From Oscillospiraceae bacterium (lineage in GTDB: Bacteria > Bacillota > Clostridia > Oscillospirales > Oscillospiraceae): a stretch of 64,000 nt of DNA. Positions 13,713 through 23,021 of this stretch are shown in pieces. The position numbers were made by a program, and so were the translations under genes. How positions within the stretch are numbered: position 1 is the stretch's first letter; each line of letters starts with the position of its first letter. The notes under the pieces were generated by a model, which saw only the letters and a list, made by a program, of their open reading frames with translations, was not told where the DNA came from and did not search any database. The stretch covers positions 1-64,000 of the forward strand of contig CAJTCG010000007.1 of the NCBI GenBank assembly GCA_910574635.1, given 5' to 3'.

Positions 13713-15518
13713 TTATTCGTCCAGCTTGAGCACCGCCAGAAACGCCTCCGTGGGAATCTGCACGGAGCCCAGGGAGCGCATCTTCTTCTTGCCCTCCTTC
13801 TGCTTTTCCAGCAGCTTCTTCTTCCGGGTAATGTCGCCGCCGTAGCACTTGGCCAGCACGTCCTTCCGCATGGCCTTGACCGTCTCCCGGGCGATGACCC
13901 GCCCGCCGATGGCCGCCTGCACCGGCACCTCGAAGAGCTGGCGGGGGATGTTCTCCTTCAGCTTCTCGCAGAGCTTCCGGGCCCGGGGATAGGCCTTGTC
14001 CTTGTGGGCAATGAAGCTCAGCGCGTCCACCTGGTCCCCGTTCAGCAGCAAATCCACCTTCACCAGCTCGCTGGGCCGGTAGCCGGAGAGCTCATAGTCC
14101 AGCGAGGCGTAGCCCTTCGTGTTCGCCTTCAGCGTGTCGAAAAAGTCATAGATAATCTCGTTCAGCGGCATCTGGTAATGGAGCTCCACCAGGTGGGTGT
14201 CCAGGTACTGCATGTCCTTGAACTCCCCCCGGCGCTCCTGGCACATGGGCATGATGTTCCCCACGTAGTCGTTGGGGCTGATGATGGACACCTTGACATA
14301 GGGCTCCTCCGCCCGCTCGATGGAAGCCGGGTCCGGGTAATTATGGGGATTGTCCACCCGGACCAGACTACCATCCGTTTTATAAACATCATAAATTACG
14401 GAAGGTAATGTCGTCACCAGGTCCAAATCAAATTCCCGCTCCAGCCGCTCCTGGATGACCTCCATGTGGAGCATGCCCAAAAAGCCGCAGCGGAAGCCGA
14501 AGCCCAGAGCCACGGAGGACTCGGGCTCAAAGCTCAGCGACGCGTCGTTGAGCCGCAGCTTTTCCAGCGCGTCCCGCAGGTCCGGGTACTTGGACCCGTC
14601 CTCGGTGTAAATGCCGCAGTAAACCATGGGCTGCACGGGCCGGTAGCCCGGGAGGGCCTCCGCCGCCGGGTTTGCCCCGTCCGTCACCGTGTCGCCCACC
14701 CGGGTGTCCTGGACGTTTTTGATGGAGGCGGTGAAATAGCCCACCTCCCCCGCCCGAAGGCAGTCACAGGGCTCCATGCCGAGAGGCAGCAGATGCCCGC
14801 ACTCCACCACCTGGTAGCTGGCGCCGGAGGCCATCATCTTTACCGTCTGCCCCGCCCGGAGGCTGCCCTCCATCAGGCGCATGTAAACGATGACCCCCCG
14901 GTAGCTGTCGTACTGGCTATCGAAAATCAGGGCTTTTAGGGGGGCCTTCTCGTCCCCGGAGGGGGGCGGGACGTTTTTCACAATGTCCTCCAGCACCGCG
15001 TCGATGTTGACCCCCATCTTGGCGGAAATCTCCGGCGCGTCCAGGGCGGGGAGGCCGATGATGTCCTCCACCTCCTGCTTGGCCTGGGCGGGGTTGGCGG
15101 CGGGGAGGTCGATTTTGTTGAAAACCGGCAGGATTTCCAGGTCGTGCTCCATGGCAAGGTAGGTGTTGGCCAGGGTCTGGGCCTCCACGCCCTGGGTGGA
15201 GTCCACCACCAGCACGGCCCCCTCGCAGGCGGCCAGGGACCGGGACACCTCATAGTTGAAGTCCACATGGCCCGGGGTGTCAATGAGGTTCAGGGCGTAG
15301 TCCTCCCCGTCGGCGGCGGTGTAGTTCAGCCGCACGGCCCGGGCCTTGATGGTGATGCCCCGCTCCCGCTCTAAGTCCATGTTGTCCAGGAGCTGGCTCT
15401 CCATCTCCCGCTGGCTGACGGCGTTGCACTTCTCCAGAAGGCGGTCCGCCAGGGTGGACTTGCCGTGGTCAATATGGGCGATGATGGAAAAGTTGCGGAT
15501 GTGGTCTTGGTTTATCAT
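13713..15518 (-). CDS. lepA: Elongation factor 4 (LepA), back-translocating GTPase
   Basis: The 601-residue protein has G1 AHIDHGKST (residues ~14-22), a DTPGHVDF G3 and NKIDLP G4, EF-G-like domains II, III and V, and the LepA-specific C-terminal domain ([32 protein letters not shown] split over the conserved region, ending LKLDE). It binds stalled ribosomes and promotes reverse translocation. AAGGAGG is 9 bases before the ATG. It follows the O-acylation operon on the same strand after a 34-base gap. Confidence 0.98.
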   Translation of the reverse strand: MINQDHIRNFSIIAHIDHGKSTLADRLLEKCNAVSQREMESQLLDNMDLERERGITIKARAVRLNYTAADGEDYALNLIDTPGHVDFNYEVSRSLAACEGAVLVVDSTQGVEAQTLANTYLAMEHDLEILPVFNKIDLPAANPAQAKQEVEDIIGLPALDAPEISAKMGVNIDAVLEDIVKNVPPPSGDEKAPLKALIFDSQYDSYRGVIVYMRLMEGSLRAGQTVKMMASGASYQVVECGHLLPLGMEPCDCLRAGEVGYFTASIKNVQDTRVGDTVTDGANPAAEALPGYRPVQPMVYCGIYTEDGSKYPDLRDALEKLRLNDASLSFEPESSVALGFGFRCGFLGMLHMEVIQERLEREFDLDLVTTLPSVIYDVYKTDGSLVRVDNPHNYPDPASIERAEEPYVKVSIISPNDYVGNIMPMCQERRGEFKDMQYLDTHLVELHYQMPLNEIIYDFFDTLKANTKGYASLDYELSGYRPSELVKVDLLLNGDQVDALSFIAHKDKAYPRARKLCEKLKENIPRQLFEVPVQAAIGGRVIARETVKAMRKDVLAKCYGGDITRKKKLLEKQKEGKKKMRSLGSVQIPTEAFLAVLKLDE

Positions 15519-15552
15519 AGAAAAAAGCCTCCTTGGGGAAGTCTTGATGGTG

Positions 15553-15960
15553 TCATACTTGCGGAAGATGGGGGTACACTGCCGCCCACACGCCGGTGTC
15601 CGGGTCCCGCTCCAGGACTAGAACGTCGGGACTTGTCCCCCGGTCGAAGTATATCCGTTCGGTGGAATCATCCGGTTGAATGTCAAACCTGTATTCTGAC
15701 CCAATGCTGCTGTTCAGCCCGCCAAAGCAGCTGTAAAAGGAGCAGTGGATCTCATCGCCGAACTGCTTGGCCTCCATGGCCCGGATGAAGCCCATGGAAC
15801 CCTCGGGAAACGTCTGTACCGTGACGATGGACCCATCGTCAGAGACGGAAAACTTTTGCAGATCGATGTCCGTCCTCTTATGAAAGCCCGGCATGACAAA
15901 CAGTGCTCCGGCGGCCGCGCCGATGAGGAAAGCCAGGACAATGGGCAGGATTTTTTTCAT
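15553..15960 (-). CDS. Small secreted or membrane-anchored protein
   Basis: The 135-residue protein begins [26 protein letters not shown], an N-terminal membrane anchor or signal sequence lacking a lipobox. An extracellular beta-rich domain follows ([24 protein letters not shown] ... [22 protein letters not shown]). AAAGGAGGG precedes the ATG by 6 bases. It lies 14 bases after the SGNH-like gene, so it is probably the last gene of the XRE-MBOAT-SGNH operon. No family is recognised. Confidence 0.7.
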   Translation of the reverse strand: MKKILPIVLAFLIGAAAGALFVMPGFHKRTDIDLQKFSVSDDGSIVTVQTFPEGSMGFIRAMEAKQFGDEIHCSFYSCFGGLNSSIGSEYRFDIQPDDSTERIYFDRGTSPDVLVLERDPDTGVWAAVYPHLPQV

Positions 15961-15974
15961 GGGGCCCTCCTTTT

Positions 15975-17075
15975 TCAGCTCTTGCACCAGTCCGGCGGCT
16001 GGTCATGGTCCTCGTACCACCGCTCCCAGAACTCGCCGTCCCACAGCGCGTCGTAGTCGTAGTGTATCACAAACTCCCGCCAGTCCGCCAGGGTCTTCTC
16101 CACGTCCTCCTCCCGGAGGAGGAACTTCTCGGCGCACACGTTCCCCAGCACCCACTTCCCGGCCTCGCCGGAGTGGTGGATGTAGTCGCAGTAGTTGTTC
16201 AGCTCCGTCACCATGTCCTTGGCAAAAAGCGGCGCGTGGACCCGGACGTTGGGCCAGCGGTTCAGGGTGTGGCACGCCGCCCGCAGGGCCGTAAGCCGGG
16301 CGTCCAGATCCCCCCGGCGGAGGCAGCGGTCCCAGGAGAGGATGCTGTAGGGGGAGAGGAAAATCTCGAACTTCGCCTCCGGGTGGTCCTGAAACCAGTC
16401 CTCCATCACCGCCAGATTCTCCAGGGTAAACTGCAGATAGGCGTTTTCCGGCGTCCGCTCCTCCGAAACCGGGGGACGGTCGTAGGTCCGCAGGGCCTCG
16501 TACCTCCCCCACCGGGAGGTTTTGTCCCAGGTGAAGCCCTCGTCCAGGGTCTGCCCGCCGCCCTGGCGGGCGGTTATAAGGGCGTAGAGGCTGTAGTAGA
16601 GGGAGTCCTTGTTCAGAAGATACTTCACGTCGTCCAGGGGATTCCGGTTATAAAGGTACTCCGGCATGGCGTCCGTCACGCCGCCGCCGTCCCGGATCAG
16701 GGCGTTTAAATCCAGGGCGAACAGCACCCGCTCCGGCGGGTTCTCCCGGAAGAGCAGGTCCACCACCTGGTCGAACTCGGAAAAGTACCCGTCGGGAATG
16801 GTGATGCGCAGTCCCGCGCCGCCGTAAAACTCCTCGATCCAGGCGGCGCGGTAGTTAGCCGCCATGGAGGTGCCCAAAAGCACCGTGTCCGCCGGGACGT
16901 TTTTCGCCATGCCCGCCGCCTGATACCGCTCGTTGAAAAAGGCGGGGAGGCGGTTCTCCGGCATCCGGTAATAGAGGCAGGGGTCCACGGCGTACACAAT
17001 CCCGCCGCACAGGGCCAGGGCCGCCAGCAGGGCCGCCAGGAAGCGGCGGGCCCAGCGCGCATAAATCTTATTCAT
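15975..17075 (-). CDS. SGNH hydrolase-like partner of MBOAT O-acyltransferase
   Basis: The 366-residue protein has a single N-terminal membrane segment (FLAALLAALALCGGIVYAV) and an extracytoplasmic domain. It contains LLGTSMAANY (GxS block), LFALDLNALI and a C-terminal NNYCDYIHHSGEAGKW with D..H, matching the SGNH/DltD/AlgX-like proteins encoded beside MBOAT transferases. These complete transfer of acyl groups to surface polysaccharide or teichoic acid outside the cell. It starts 9 bases after the MBOAT stop. The glycan target is unknown. Confidence 0.8.
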   Translation of the reverse strand: MNKIYARWARRFLAALLAALALCGGIVYAVDPCLYYRMPENRLPAFFNERYQAAGMAKNVPADTVLLGTSMAANYRAAWIEEFYGGAGLRITIPDGYFSEFDQVVDLLFRENPPERVLFALDLNALIRDGGGVTDAMPEYLYNRNPLDDVKYLLNKDSLYYSLYALITARQGGGQTLDEGFTWDKTSRWGRYEALRTYDRPPVSEERTPENAYLQFTLENLAVMEDWFQDHPEAKFEIFLSPYSILSWDRCLRRGDLDARLTALRAACHTLNRWPNVRVHAPLFAKDMVTELNNYCDYIHHSGEAGKWVLGNVCAEKFLLREEDVEKTLADWREFVIHYDYDALWDGEFWERWYEDHDQPPDWCKS

Positions 17076-17084
17076 TGCTCAGCC

Positions 17085-18560
17085 TCAGAAATTGGAATAG
17101 ATAAAGGTGGTCACCCCGGTGAAGGACAGCACGGACCACGCCGCAAGCAAAGCCAGGACCGCCGCCCGCCAGAAGGAGGGCTTAAAATGGTCCATCTGCC
17201 CCACGGCGTTCCGGGGCCACAGGGCCGCCAGCAGAGCGGCGGCAAAGAGCCCATAGGTCAGGGCCGGGGCCGTCCAGGCCCGGAGGGCAGGGAGCACCAT
17301 GCCCAGGGCCTTGGCCTCCTTGGCGAACACGTCCGCCATCAGCCACTCCGCCGGGGGGCGGAAGTCGGCGGTGACGGCGGTTTTCAAAAGCGCCAGCGCC
17401 TGGGGAACGCCGGGGGCACGGAAGAAGACCCAGGCGGCGTTGACAAAAGCGAAGGTCACGGCCCAGCGCAGGAGCTTCGGCAGTTTCTCCCGGCCCTTCC
17501 CCCAGGCCCGCTCCGCGATCTGGCCCAGGCCGTGGAGCCCGCCCCAGATGAGGAAGGTCCACCCCGCCCCGTGCCAAAGGCCGCTGACGAGAAAGACAAT
17601 CAGAATATTGAGATAGGCCCGCCCGGTTCCCCGTTTGCTCCCCCCCAGGGGGAAGTACAGGCATTCCCGGAGGAAGGAGGTCAGGGTGATGTGCCACCGC
17701 TTCCAGAACTCCCCCACGGAGAGGCTCCGGTAAGGGGAATCGAAGTTCACCGGGAGGCGGAGGCCAAAGAGGCGGGCGCACCCGGCGGCGATGTCGCAGT
17801 AGCCGGAGAAGTCGAAGTACAGTTGCAGGGTGTAGCCTAAAATCACCAGCCAGCCGCCGGGGGCGGAAAGCTCGTCCAGGCGCGCCCAGCCGTTGCCCAC
17901 CACAATGCCCAGGTTGTCCGCCAGCAGCACCTTTTTCGCCATGCCGGAGGCGATGGCGTACAGGGCGGCGGCGAAGTCCTGCCCGTCGGGGCGGAGGAAC
18001 TTCTCCCCGTGAAGCTGGGGGAAGAACGCCTGGGGCTTTAAAATCGGCCCGGAGACCACAGAGGGGAAAAAGAAAGCGTAGAGGGGCAGATCCTCCCGCT
18101 CCGGGCGGAAGCCGCCGGTATAGGCCTCCTTCAAAAGCCAGAGCTGCTGGAAGGTGAAAAAGCTGAGGCCCAGGGGGACCCAGCCGGGGGACAGGCGTCC
18201 CCCGGTGACAAAGCCGGTGTACTTAAAGACCGCCAGCACGCCGGTGTGCCAGGCCGCCGCCAAACAGAGGCAGCGGCGGCGCTGGGCGGCGGTCCGGGGA
18301 TAGGCGCGGGCGGCGGGGCCGTCCCCTTCCGGCTGGACGCGGATATCCGGCGCGGTGAGGTACCCCACGGCGGCAGCCGACACCGCCATCCCCAAAACCA
18401 GCACCAGCAGCGCGGCCCAGCCGCCCCCAATGATATAGAAAATCAGACAGGCCAGGGTCAGGCACTTCGCCGCGATGCGCCGGTCCCACCGGGCCAATCC
18501 CAGGCAGACGGCGGTGGCGGCGGCGAGGAAGGCCAGGAAACCAAACGATTGAAAATTCAT
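17085..18560 (-). CDS. MBOAT family membrane O-acyltransferase (DltB/AlgI-like)
   Basis: The 491-residue polytopic protein has the MBOAT core: YFDFSGYCDIAAG, VNFDSPYRSLSVGEFWKRWHITL, YFPLGGSKRGT and SGLWHGAGWTFLIWGGLHG, which carries the invariant membrane His. AlgI and PatA relatives pass acyl groups across the membrane for O-acetylation of a surface polymer. Its start overlaps the upstream XRE regulator's stop by four bases and the SGNH-like partner follows directly. The three form a regulated acylation unit; D-alanylation is unlikely because dltA/dltC are absent. Confidence 0.93.
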   Translation of the reverse strand: MNFQSFGFLAFLAAATAVCLGLARWDRRIAAKCLTLACLIFYIIGGGWAALLVLVLGMAVSAAAVGYLTAPDIRVQPEGDGPAARAYPRTAAQRRRCLCLAAAWHTGVLAVFKYTGFVTGGRLSPGWVPLGLSFFTFQQLWLLKEAYTGGFRPEREDLPLYAFFFPSVVSGPILKPQAFFPQLHGEKFLRPDGQDFAAALYAIASGMAKKVLLADNLGIVVGNGWARLDELSAPGGWLVILGYTLQLYFDFSGYCDIAAGCARLFGLRLPVNFDSPYRSLSVGEFWKRWHITLTSFLRECLYFPLGGSKRGTGRAYLNILIVFLVSGLWHGAGWTFLIWGGLHGLGQIAERAWGKGREKLPKLLRWAVTFAFVNAAWVFFRAPGVPQALALLKTAVTADFRPPAEWLMADVFAKEAKALGMVLPALRAWTAPALTYGLFAAALLAALWPRNAVGQMDHFKPSFWRAAVLALLAAWSVLSFTGVTTFIYSNF

Positions 18561-19243
18561 TTTTCCGGCTGTCTGGAAAGGGCGGTGAGCCGGGCGTCGG
18601 TGGTGCTGAGGACCTGGGTCAGGCTCTGGCAGCGCCCCGGATAGGCGGCGTTGATGGCCGGGGACGAGAGGTCCGGGAACTCCGCCTTTTTGGCCTGGAG
18701 CTCCCGCAGGGCGGCGGCGTACCGGGCCTCGGAGAGCTTCCGGTCCGCGTCGGCCAGCCCCAGGCCGCAGGTGCTGGGGTCCAGGGCGAAATAGCCCTCG
18801 TTGGCCCCGGAGGAGCGGTAGAGGTGCCGGTAGAGCTGGTAGACGGCGCTGCCAAGGTAGGCGGCGGCGGCGTTGATGAGCGTTTTGTCCCCCATCTTGC
18901 CCAGAAGCTCAAAAAGGACCCCCACCGCGCCGGAGAGGAGCTTGCTCTGAAGGGTGGCCAAAACGCTGCCCCGGAGGGTGCTTTTCGGCTCGGCGGCGTC
19001 CAGGATGTCCTGCTCCGTCAGCATGTTCCCCTCCCGGGAGAGGGTGCGGCCCAGGATGAAGTCGGCGGACACGCCGTAGTAGTCGCAGGCCCGGACGACA
19101 AAGCGGAGGCCCGGCTCCCGGATGCCGTTTTCATAATGGGACAGGAGGGCCTGGGAGATGCCCAGTTCCCCGGCGGCGGCCCGCTGGCTGACGCCCTTCT
19201 CCTGCCGCAGCAGGGACAAGGTGCGGGAAAACTCTGAACTCAT
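18557..19243 (-). CDS. XRE-family regulator with unassigned C-terminal domain
   Basis: The 228-residue protein has an N-terminal Cro/CI helix-turn-helix (FSRTLSLLRQEKGVSQRAAAGELGISQALLSHYENG, broken as QEKGVSQRAAAGELG and ISQALLSHYENGIREP). About 150 residues of predicted helix follow (VLATLQSKLLSGAVGVLFELL, AAAYLGSAVYQLYRHLYR) that could sense a ligand or oligomerise. ATG at 19243 follows AAAGGAG; 10 upstream codons are rejected. It is first gene of the MBOAT operon with four-base overlap, so it very likely regulates that operon. Confidence 0.85.
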   Translation of the reverse strand: MSSEFSRTLSLLRQEKGVSQRAAAGELGISQALLSHYENGIREPGLRFVVRACDYYGVSADFILGRTLSREGNMLTEQDILDAAEPKSTLRGSVLATLQSKLLSGAVGVLFELLGKMGDKTLINAAAAYLGSAVYQLYRHLYRSSGANEGYFALDPSTCGLGLADADRKLSEARYAAALRELQAKKAEFPDLSSPAINAAYPGRCQSLTQVLSTTDARLTALSRQPEK

Positions 19244-19286
19244 AAGTCGGACGCTCCTTTGGTTTGTTCTCAATTACGCAACGTAT

Positions 19287-19315
19287 AGTTTACCAAACGC
19301 GTTACGAGATGTAAA
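19287..19315 (-). promoter_or_regulatory. Promoter of the XRE-MBOAT operon
   Basis: TTTACA (19310-19315), a 17-base spacer and TAAACT (19287-19292) lie on the minus strand. The region carries short palindromes (AACGCGTT, GTTT..AAAC) that could be XRE sites. Confidence 0.7.
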
Positions 19316-19329
19316 GATATTTTTGGCCG

Positions 19330-19364
19330 AAAAAAATCCCCCGCCCCGGCGTTCCAGGGCGGGG
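19330..19364 (-). terminator. Terminator of the small membrane protein gene
   Basis: CCCCGCCC (19357-19364 on the minus strand) pairs with GGGCGGGG (19339-19346), followed by a T-run complementary to A19330-19336. Confidence 0.85.
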
Positions 19365-19370
19365 AGAGGC

Positions 19371-19556
19371 TTACTCGTAAAGTTCCTCGTCGGCGTAGTC
19401 GTCGTATTCGGAGCTGAATCTCTGGCTCAGGCGCTTTTTCATGCCGCAGTATCCCACGCTGAGATCGTGCCAGCCGCCGATCAGCAGGCAGACAAAAGCG
19501 GCGAAGGCCAGGCTGGCGCCGATGATCTTCATGACCATGCTCGCGGTTTTGCTCAT
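19371..19556 (-). CDS. Small membrane protein
   Basis: The 61-residue protein has a hydrophobic segment (IIGASLAFAAFVCLLIGGW) and a hydrophilic tail rich in Tyr, Asp and Glu (SSEYDDYADEELYE). AGGAGGAAGCTGCT precedes the ATG. It has its own terminator. No family is recognised. Confidence 0.7.
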   Translation of the reverse strand: MSKTASMVMKIIGASLAFAAFVCLLIGGWHDLSVGYCGMKKRLSQRFSSEYDDYADEELYE

Positions 19557-19728
19557 AGCAGCTTCCTCCTAATGATCCAAAATTGAATTTATTATACACC
19601 GTCCGCTCCCTTTTTACAAGGGGGGATTTTGCGCCGGAATTTCTATCCGCATTTTACCGCAGATCCGCCCCTGCAAAAGAAAATTTCGGGGCGGGCATTT
19701 CCTTTTACAGAAAAGTGGAAGAAAGGGC

Positions 19729-19757
19729 TTGACAAACCGATCAACTTCGTGTATCTT
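19729..19757 (+). promoter_or_regulatory. tRNA-Val promoter
   Basis: TTGACA (19729-19734), a 17-base spacer and TATCTT (19752-19757), 17 bases before the mature tRNA. Confidence 0.8.
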
Positions 19758-19773
19758 ATATATGTTCTGTTTC

Positions 19774-19850
19774 GGACGATTAGCTCAGCTGGCTAGAGCA
19801 CCTGCTTGACGTGCAGGGGGTCACAGGTTCGAGTCCTGTATCGTCCACCA
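19774..19850 (+). tRNA. tRNA-Val (anticodon GAC)
   Basis: The acceptor GGACGAT pairs with ATCGTCC. The D-arm is TAGCTCAGCTGGCTAGAGC, the anticodon stem-loop CTGCTTGACGTGCAG gives anticodon GAC, the T-arm is ACAGGTTCGAGTCCTGT, and CCA is encoded at 19848-19850. Confidence 0.95.
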
Positions 19851-19854
19851 AAAA

Positions 19855-19889
19855 GCCTTGAAACCAGACGGTTTCAAGGCTTTCTTTTT
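19855..19889 (+). terminator. Terminator after tRNA-Val
   Basis: GCCTTGAAACC (19855-19865) pairs perfectly with GGTTTCAAGGC (19870-19880), followed by TTTCTTTTT. It ends 12 bases before the fabG-like start codon. Confidence 0.88.
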
Positions 19890-19901
19890 GCGGAGGTGTG
19901 T

Positions 19902-20639
19902 ATGATGAGACGATCTGCCTTGGTTACCGGGGCCTCCCGGGGCATTGGCCGGGCCATCGCCGCCGTTCTGGCCCGGGAGGGCTGGGCCGTCTGCGTCAAC
20001 TATCTGGAATGCCGGGACGCCGCCGGGAGCTTGGTTTCCGAGCTCCGCGCCCAGGGCCGCGCCGCCATGGCCTTCCAGGCGGACGCTGCGGACCGGGGGG
20101 CGGTGGAAGCCATGGTCCGGGCCGCTTCGGAGGAGCTGGGGCCTGTAGAGCTGCTGGTGAACAACGCCGGAATTTCCCGCCAGGGCCTCTTCCAGGACCT
20201 GGACGACCAGGGCTGGGAGCGGCTTCTGGCGGTGAACCTCACCGGGCCCCGGAACGCCGCCCTGGCGGTGCTGCCCCACATGCTCAGCGAGAAGCGGGGG
20301 TGCATTGTCAATATTTCTTCCATGTGGGGCCTCCGGGGGGCCAGCTGCGAGGCGGCCTACGCCGCGACCAAGGCGGGGCTTATCGGCCTCACCCGCTCCC
20401 TGGCCCTGGAGCTGGCCCCGTCGGGCATCCGGGTCAACTGCGTGGCCCCGGGGTGCGTGGAAACGGACATGGTGCGGGCCCTGGGAGAGGAAACCCGGGC
20501 GATGCTGGCGGAGGAAACCCCCCTGGGCCGCCTGGGGAGGCCGGAGGAGATTGCGGAGGCGGTGGCCTTCCTGGCGTCGGACCGGGCGTCCTTTATTACC
20601 GGGCAGGTGCTGACGGCGGACGGGGGCTTCATTGTATAG
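19902..20639 (+). CDS. fabG: 3-oxoacyl-ACP reductase-like short-chain dehydrogenase
   Basis: The 245-residue SDR has the nucleotide motif TGASRGIGRA (residues ~9-18), NNAGIS, the catalytic Ser and Tyr-x-x-x-Lys (ISSMWG ... YAATKAG) and a C-terminal GQVLTADGGF. These are FabG features: NADPH reduction of 3-oxoacyl-ACP. The gene lies outside any fatty-acid cluster, so another oxo substrate is possible. GGAGGTG precedes tandem ATGs; either 19902 or 19905 may be used. No promoter is seen between it and the tRNA-Val terminator, so expression may depend on read-through. Confidence 0.85.
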   Translation: MMRRSALVTGASRGIGRAIAAVLAREGWAVCVNYLECRDAAGSLVSELRAQGRAAMAFQADAADRGAVEAMVRAASEELGPVELLVNNAGISRQGLFQDLDDQGWERLLAVNLTGPRNAALAVLPHMLSEKRGCIVNISSMWGLRGASCEAAYAATKAGLIGLTRSLALELAPSGIRVNCVAPGCVETDMVRALGEETRAMLAEETPLGRLGRPEEIAEAVAFLASDRASFITGQVLTADGGFIV

Positions 20640-20656
20640 GATACAGGCGCACAAAA

Positions 20657-20686
20657 AGAGAGGGAGGCCAAGCCTCCCTCTCTTTT
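20657..20686. terminator. Bidirectional terminator between fabG and the small minus-strand gene
   Basis: AGAGAGGGAGGC (20657-20668) pairs perfectly with GCCTCCCTCTCT (20672-20683), with TTTT on the plus side and T's on the minus side. Confidence 0.88.
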
Positions 20687-20855
20687 ATTGGTAGCGGTAT
20701 TGCATTCCCGTGTACTGCTCGATGCAGCTGAAAAACAGTTCCCGGTTCCGGAATTCCAGCAGCTTGCAGTCCTCCTCCTCATGGAAGGACACGATGCGGC
20801 GGCGGGTGTCGACCCAGACGCGCCACAGGTTCTGAACGGATGTTGTTTGCTCCAT
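20685..20855 (-). CDS. Small hypothetical protein (56 aa)
   Basis: The 56-residue protein MEQTTSVQNLWRVWVDTRRR...IVSFHEEEDCKLLEF...YTGMQYRYQ has a compact alpha/beta look and normal codon choice. AAGGAGA precedes the ATG by 10 bases, and a strong terminator overlaps its stop. Short proteins with WRVWV..RRIVSFHE occur in related Clostridia, to my recollection, without function. It is convergent with fabG. Confidence 0.65.
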   Translation of the reverse strand: MEQTTSVQNLWRVWVDTRRRIVSFHEEEDCKLLEFRNRELFFSCIEQYTGMQYRYQ

Positions 20856-20963
20856 AGGGGGAGTCTCCTTTCTCTTCGTCTATACTATAAGACGATCCAG
20901 GAGGCGGTTTTGTTTCATTCCGCCGGGAAATTTTTTAAAAATTTTTTCGGACCGCCTCACGGG

Positions 20964-23021
20964 TCAGTGGAGCAGCGCGGCGTCCACCTCTTCCCCAGGG
21001 TAAACGTAGGCGTCTCCGGGGTAGACGGCGCTGCCGGAGCGGGGGAAGCTGTAGGGGTCGTAGTCCCCCTCGAAGGGCACGCCTGCTTCCCTGCTCTCCA
21101 GGGCGTGCTGCTCCGCGTGGGTCAAGAGCTTCCGGCCTTCGTTCAGAACGCCCAGATCCTCCAGGGCCTTCAGGGTCTCCGTGCAGTAGGTGGAAAGGCG
21201 GATGGAGATGGTTTCATTCTGGACGTAGCTGTCCCGGTTGGGGCCGCTGTCCTGCAGTTCCAGGGCGTAATTGAGCTGGATGTGGAGATTGTAGGCGGCC
21301 TGGTCGTACTCCTCGCCGCTGACAAGGAAGATTGTCCGGCCAAAGTTCCCCGCCTGAATGTCCCGGCGGACGGCCTCCTCCAGGGTCCCGGCCTGCTCCA
21401 GCGTCAGGTCCAGTCCCTCATAGCTCTGGGTTTCCGGGTTGTAGAGCGAGTCCACATAGCCCCCGGTGAGCCGGGCCTCCCGCAAATTTTTCCGGCCCTG
21501 GACGGTAACGTCTCCAAAGATGCTGCTCTCCTGGAAGGCGGGGTCCGCCGCCAGGGCGGCCAGGACCCGGAGGGCCTCCGGCTGTTCGCCATCGGAGACG
21601 GGGATATCGTAATAGCGGTAAACTGCGGACGAACGGCCCTCCTTGAGGCGGAAGGTCAGATGAAGCTGCGCGGTGCTGCGGTGAAGGCCGGAGCCCCATA
21701 TCCGCTCCAGGGCGTCCCGCTCCGCGATGACGGCGGCCTGGGCGTCCAGAATTTTCTGGATACCGGCGGGGTCCTCCAGCGTGGCGACGGCGGGGCCGCC
21801 GTGGATGCCGTAAAGGCGGGCGGTGACGCTCTCCAGCTCCCCGGCCTCCGGAACCCAGGCCTCCACGCCCCAGGGGTCGGCGGCGATGAGGCAGCAGACC
21901 GCGACCGCGGCAACGGCGGTCCCCAGCACGCCCTTGGCGCTGCCCCGGAAGACCTGGAGGGACTTGGCCAGCAGCATGGAGGCGATGTAATAGCCCAAAA
22001 CCCCGGCCACGGCCATGCAGACCGCCATGGGAACGGTGCTGGCGGTGGTGCCGGTCTGGAAGATGTCCCGGCAGAACAGGGTGTAGAGCAGGGAGCCCCC
22101 GGCGATAGCGGCGCAGAAGGCCACGCCGTAGCGGAAAATGGGCTTCATCCACCCAACGGCCACCACCTCTCCGGCGCTCTCGCTCCTCCGGCGGCGGTAC
22201 AGGGCCCAGGCCGCCGCCAGCAGCACCGCGCCCGCCAGGGCATAGACGGCGATGAGCCAGCCGTTCACCAGGGTGACGGAGAGAATGCGTCCCCGGTCAA
22301 TCCAGCCGTCCGGCATGAGGAGCTCTTCGTGCTCCGTGTATACGGAGAGCATCCGGGTGAGGTACATGGTGGGGGAGAGAAATTCTACCACGCCGCCGTA
22401 AGCCGCCTCCACGCCGAAGTAAAAGGCCGTCATCAGCCGGGACACCAGCCACTCGGCAAAGGCCGCCAGGAAGTGGAAAATGAAGTAGAAGGCGGCGAAG
22501 GCAAAGGGATTGCCGGTGACAAACACCACCAGCGTGGCGGTGGCAAAGTAGAAAAACGTATCCCCCAAAACGCCCAGGATGGTCACCAGCAATCCCACCG
22601 GCTCGAAGACCCCCGCCGCCAGGGAGACCAGGATGGTCAGGGCCCCGGTGACGGCGTAGGGAATCAGCATCATGGAAAGGCCCGAGAGAAGGCTGGTGGC
22701 GAAGAGGCCCTTCCGGGTGATGGGCAGGGAGTGGTACATGCCCACGCTCCGGGTGTTGTACAGCCAGCCCCACACCGCCAGGGCGCAGAGGGCGCCGTAT
22801 AGCAGGGAGACGGCGGGCACCGCGTAGATCAGGGCGTCATAGTAGAGGGAGGTGGCCTCCAGCCTGTTGTCGAGGAGGGGCCGCCCCTCATGGATGAGGA
22901 GGGCCAGCAGATACAGGGGGAACAGGGCCCCGATGAAGGACACGCCGCCCCACAAGGGCCAGAAGCGGGCGAGGTTCTTTTTAAAGAGGGTGGGATTAAA
23001 GTACGATGTCTTTGACCGCAT
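20964..23021 (-). CDS. ABC transporter permease of a GntR-controlled (YtrA-like) system
   Basis: The 685-residue protein has about 8 membrane helices in residues 20-380. They include the ABC-2-type stretch SVGMYHSLPITRKGLFATSLLSG found in YtrC/D-like and bacitracin-type exporters. A large extracytoplasmic C-terminal part (~residues 390-685, DUF6449-like by memory) follows. It overlaps the ATPase gene by 26 bases. With the ATPase and GntR regulator it forms a three-gene operon of the kind that responds to cell-wall-active compounds. Substrate unknown. Confidence 0.88.
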   Translation of the reverse strand: MRSKTSYFNPTLFKKNLARFWPLWGGVSFIGALFPLYLLALLIHEGRPLLDNRLEATSLYYDALIYAVPAVSLLYGALCALAVWGWLYNTRSVGMYHSLPITRKGLFATSLLSGLSMMLIPYAVTGALTILVSLAAGVFEPVGLLVTILGVLGDTFFYFATATLVVFVTGNPFAFAAFYFIFHFLAAFAEWLVSRLMTAFYFGVEAAYGGVVEFLSPTMYLTRMLSVYTEHEELLMPDGWIDRGRILSVTLVNGWLIAVYALAGAVLLAAAWALYRRRRSESAGEVVAVGWMKPIFRYGVAFCAAIAGGSLLYTLFCRDIFQTGTTASTVPMAVCMAVAGVLGYYIASMLLAKSLQVFRGSAKGVLGTAVAAVAVCCLIAADPWGVEAWVPEAGELESVTARLYGIHGGPAVATLEDPAGIQKILDAQAAVIAERDALERIWGSGLHRSTAQLHLTFRLKEGRSSAVYRYYDIPVSDGEQPEALRVLAALAADPAFQESSIFGDVTVQGRKNLREARLTGGYVDSLYNPETQSYEGLDLTLEQAGTLEEAVRRDIQAGNFGRTIFLVSGEEYDQAAYNLHIQLNYALELQDSGPNRDSYVQNETISIRLSTYCTETLKALEDLGVLNEGRKLLTHAEQHALESREAGVPFEGDYDPYSFPRSGSAVYPGDAYVYPGEEVDAALLH

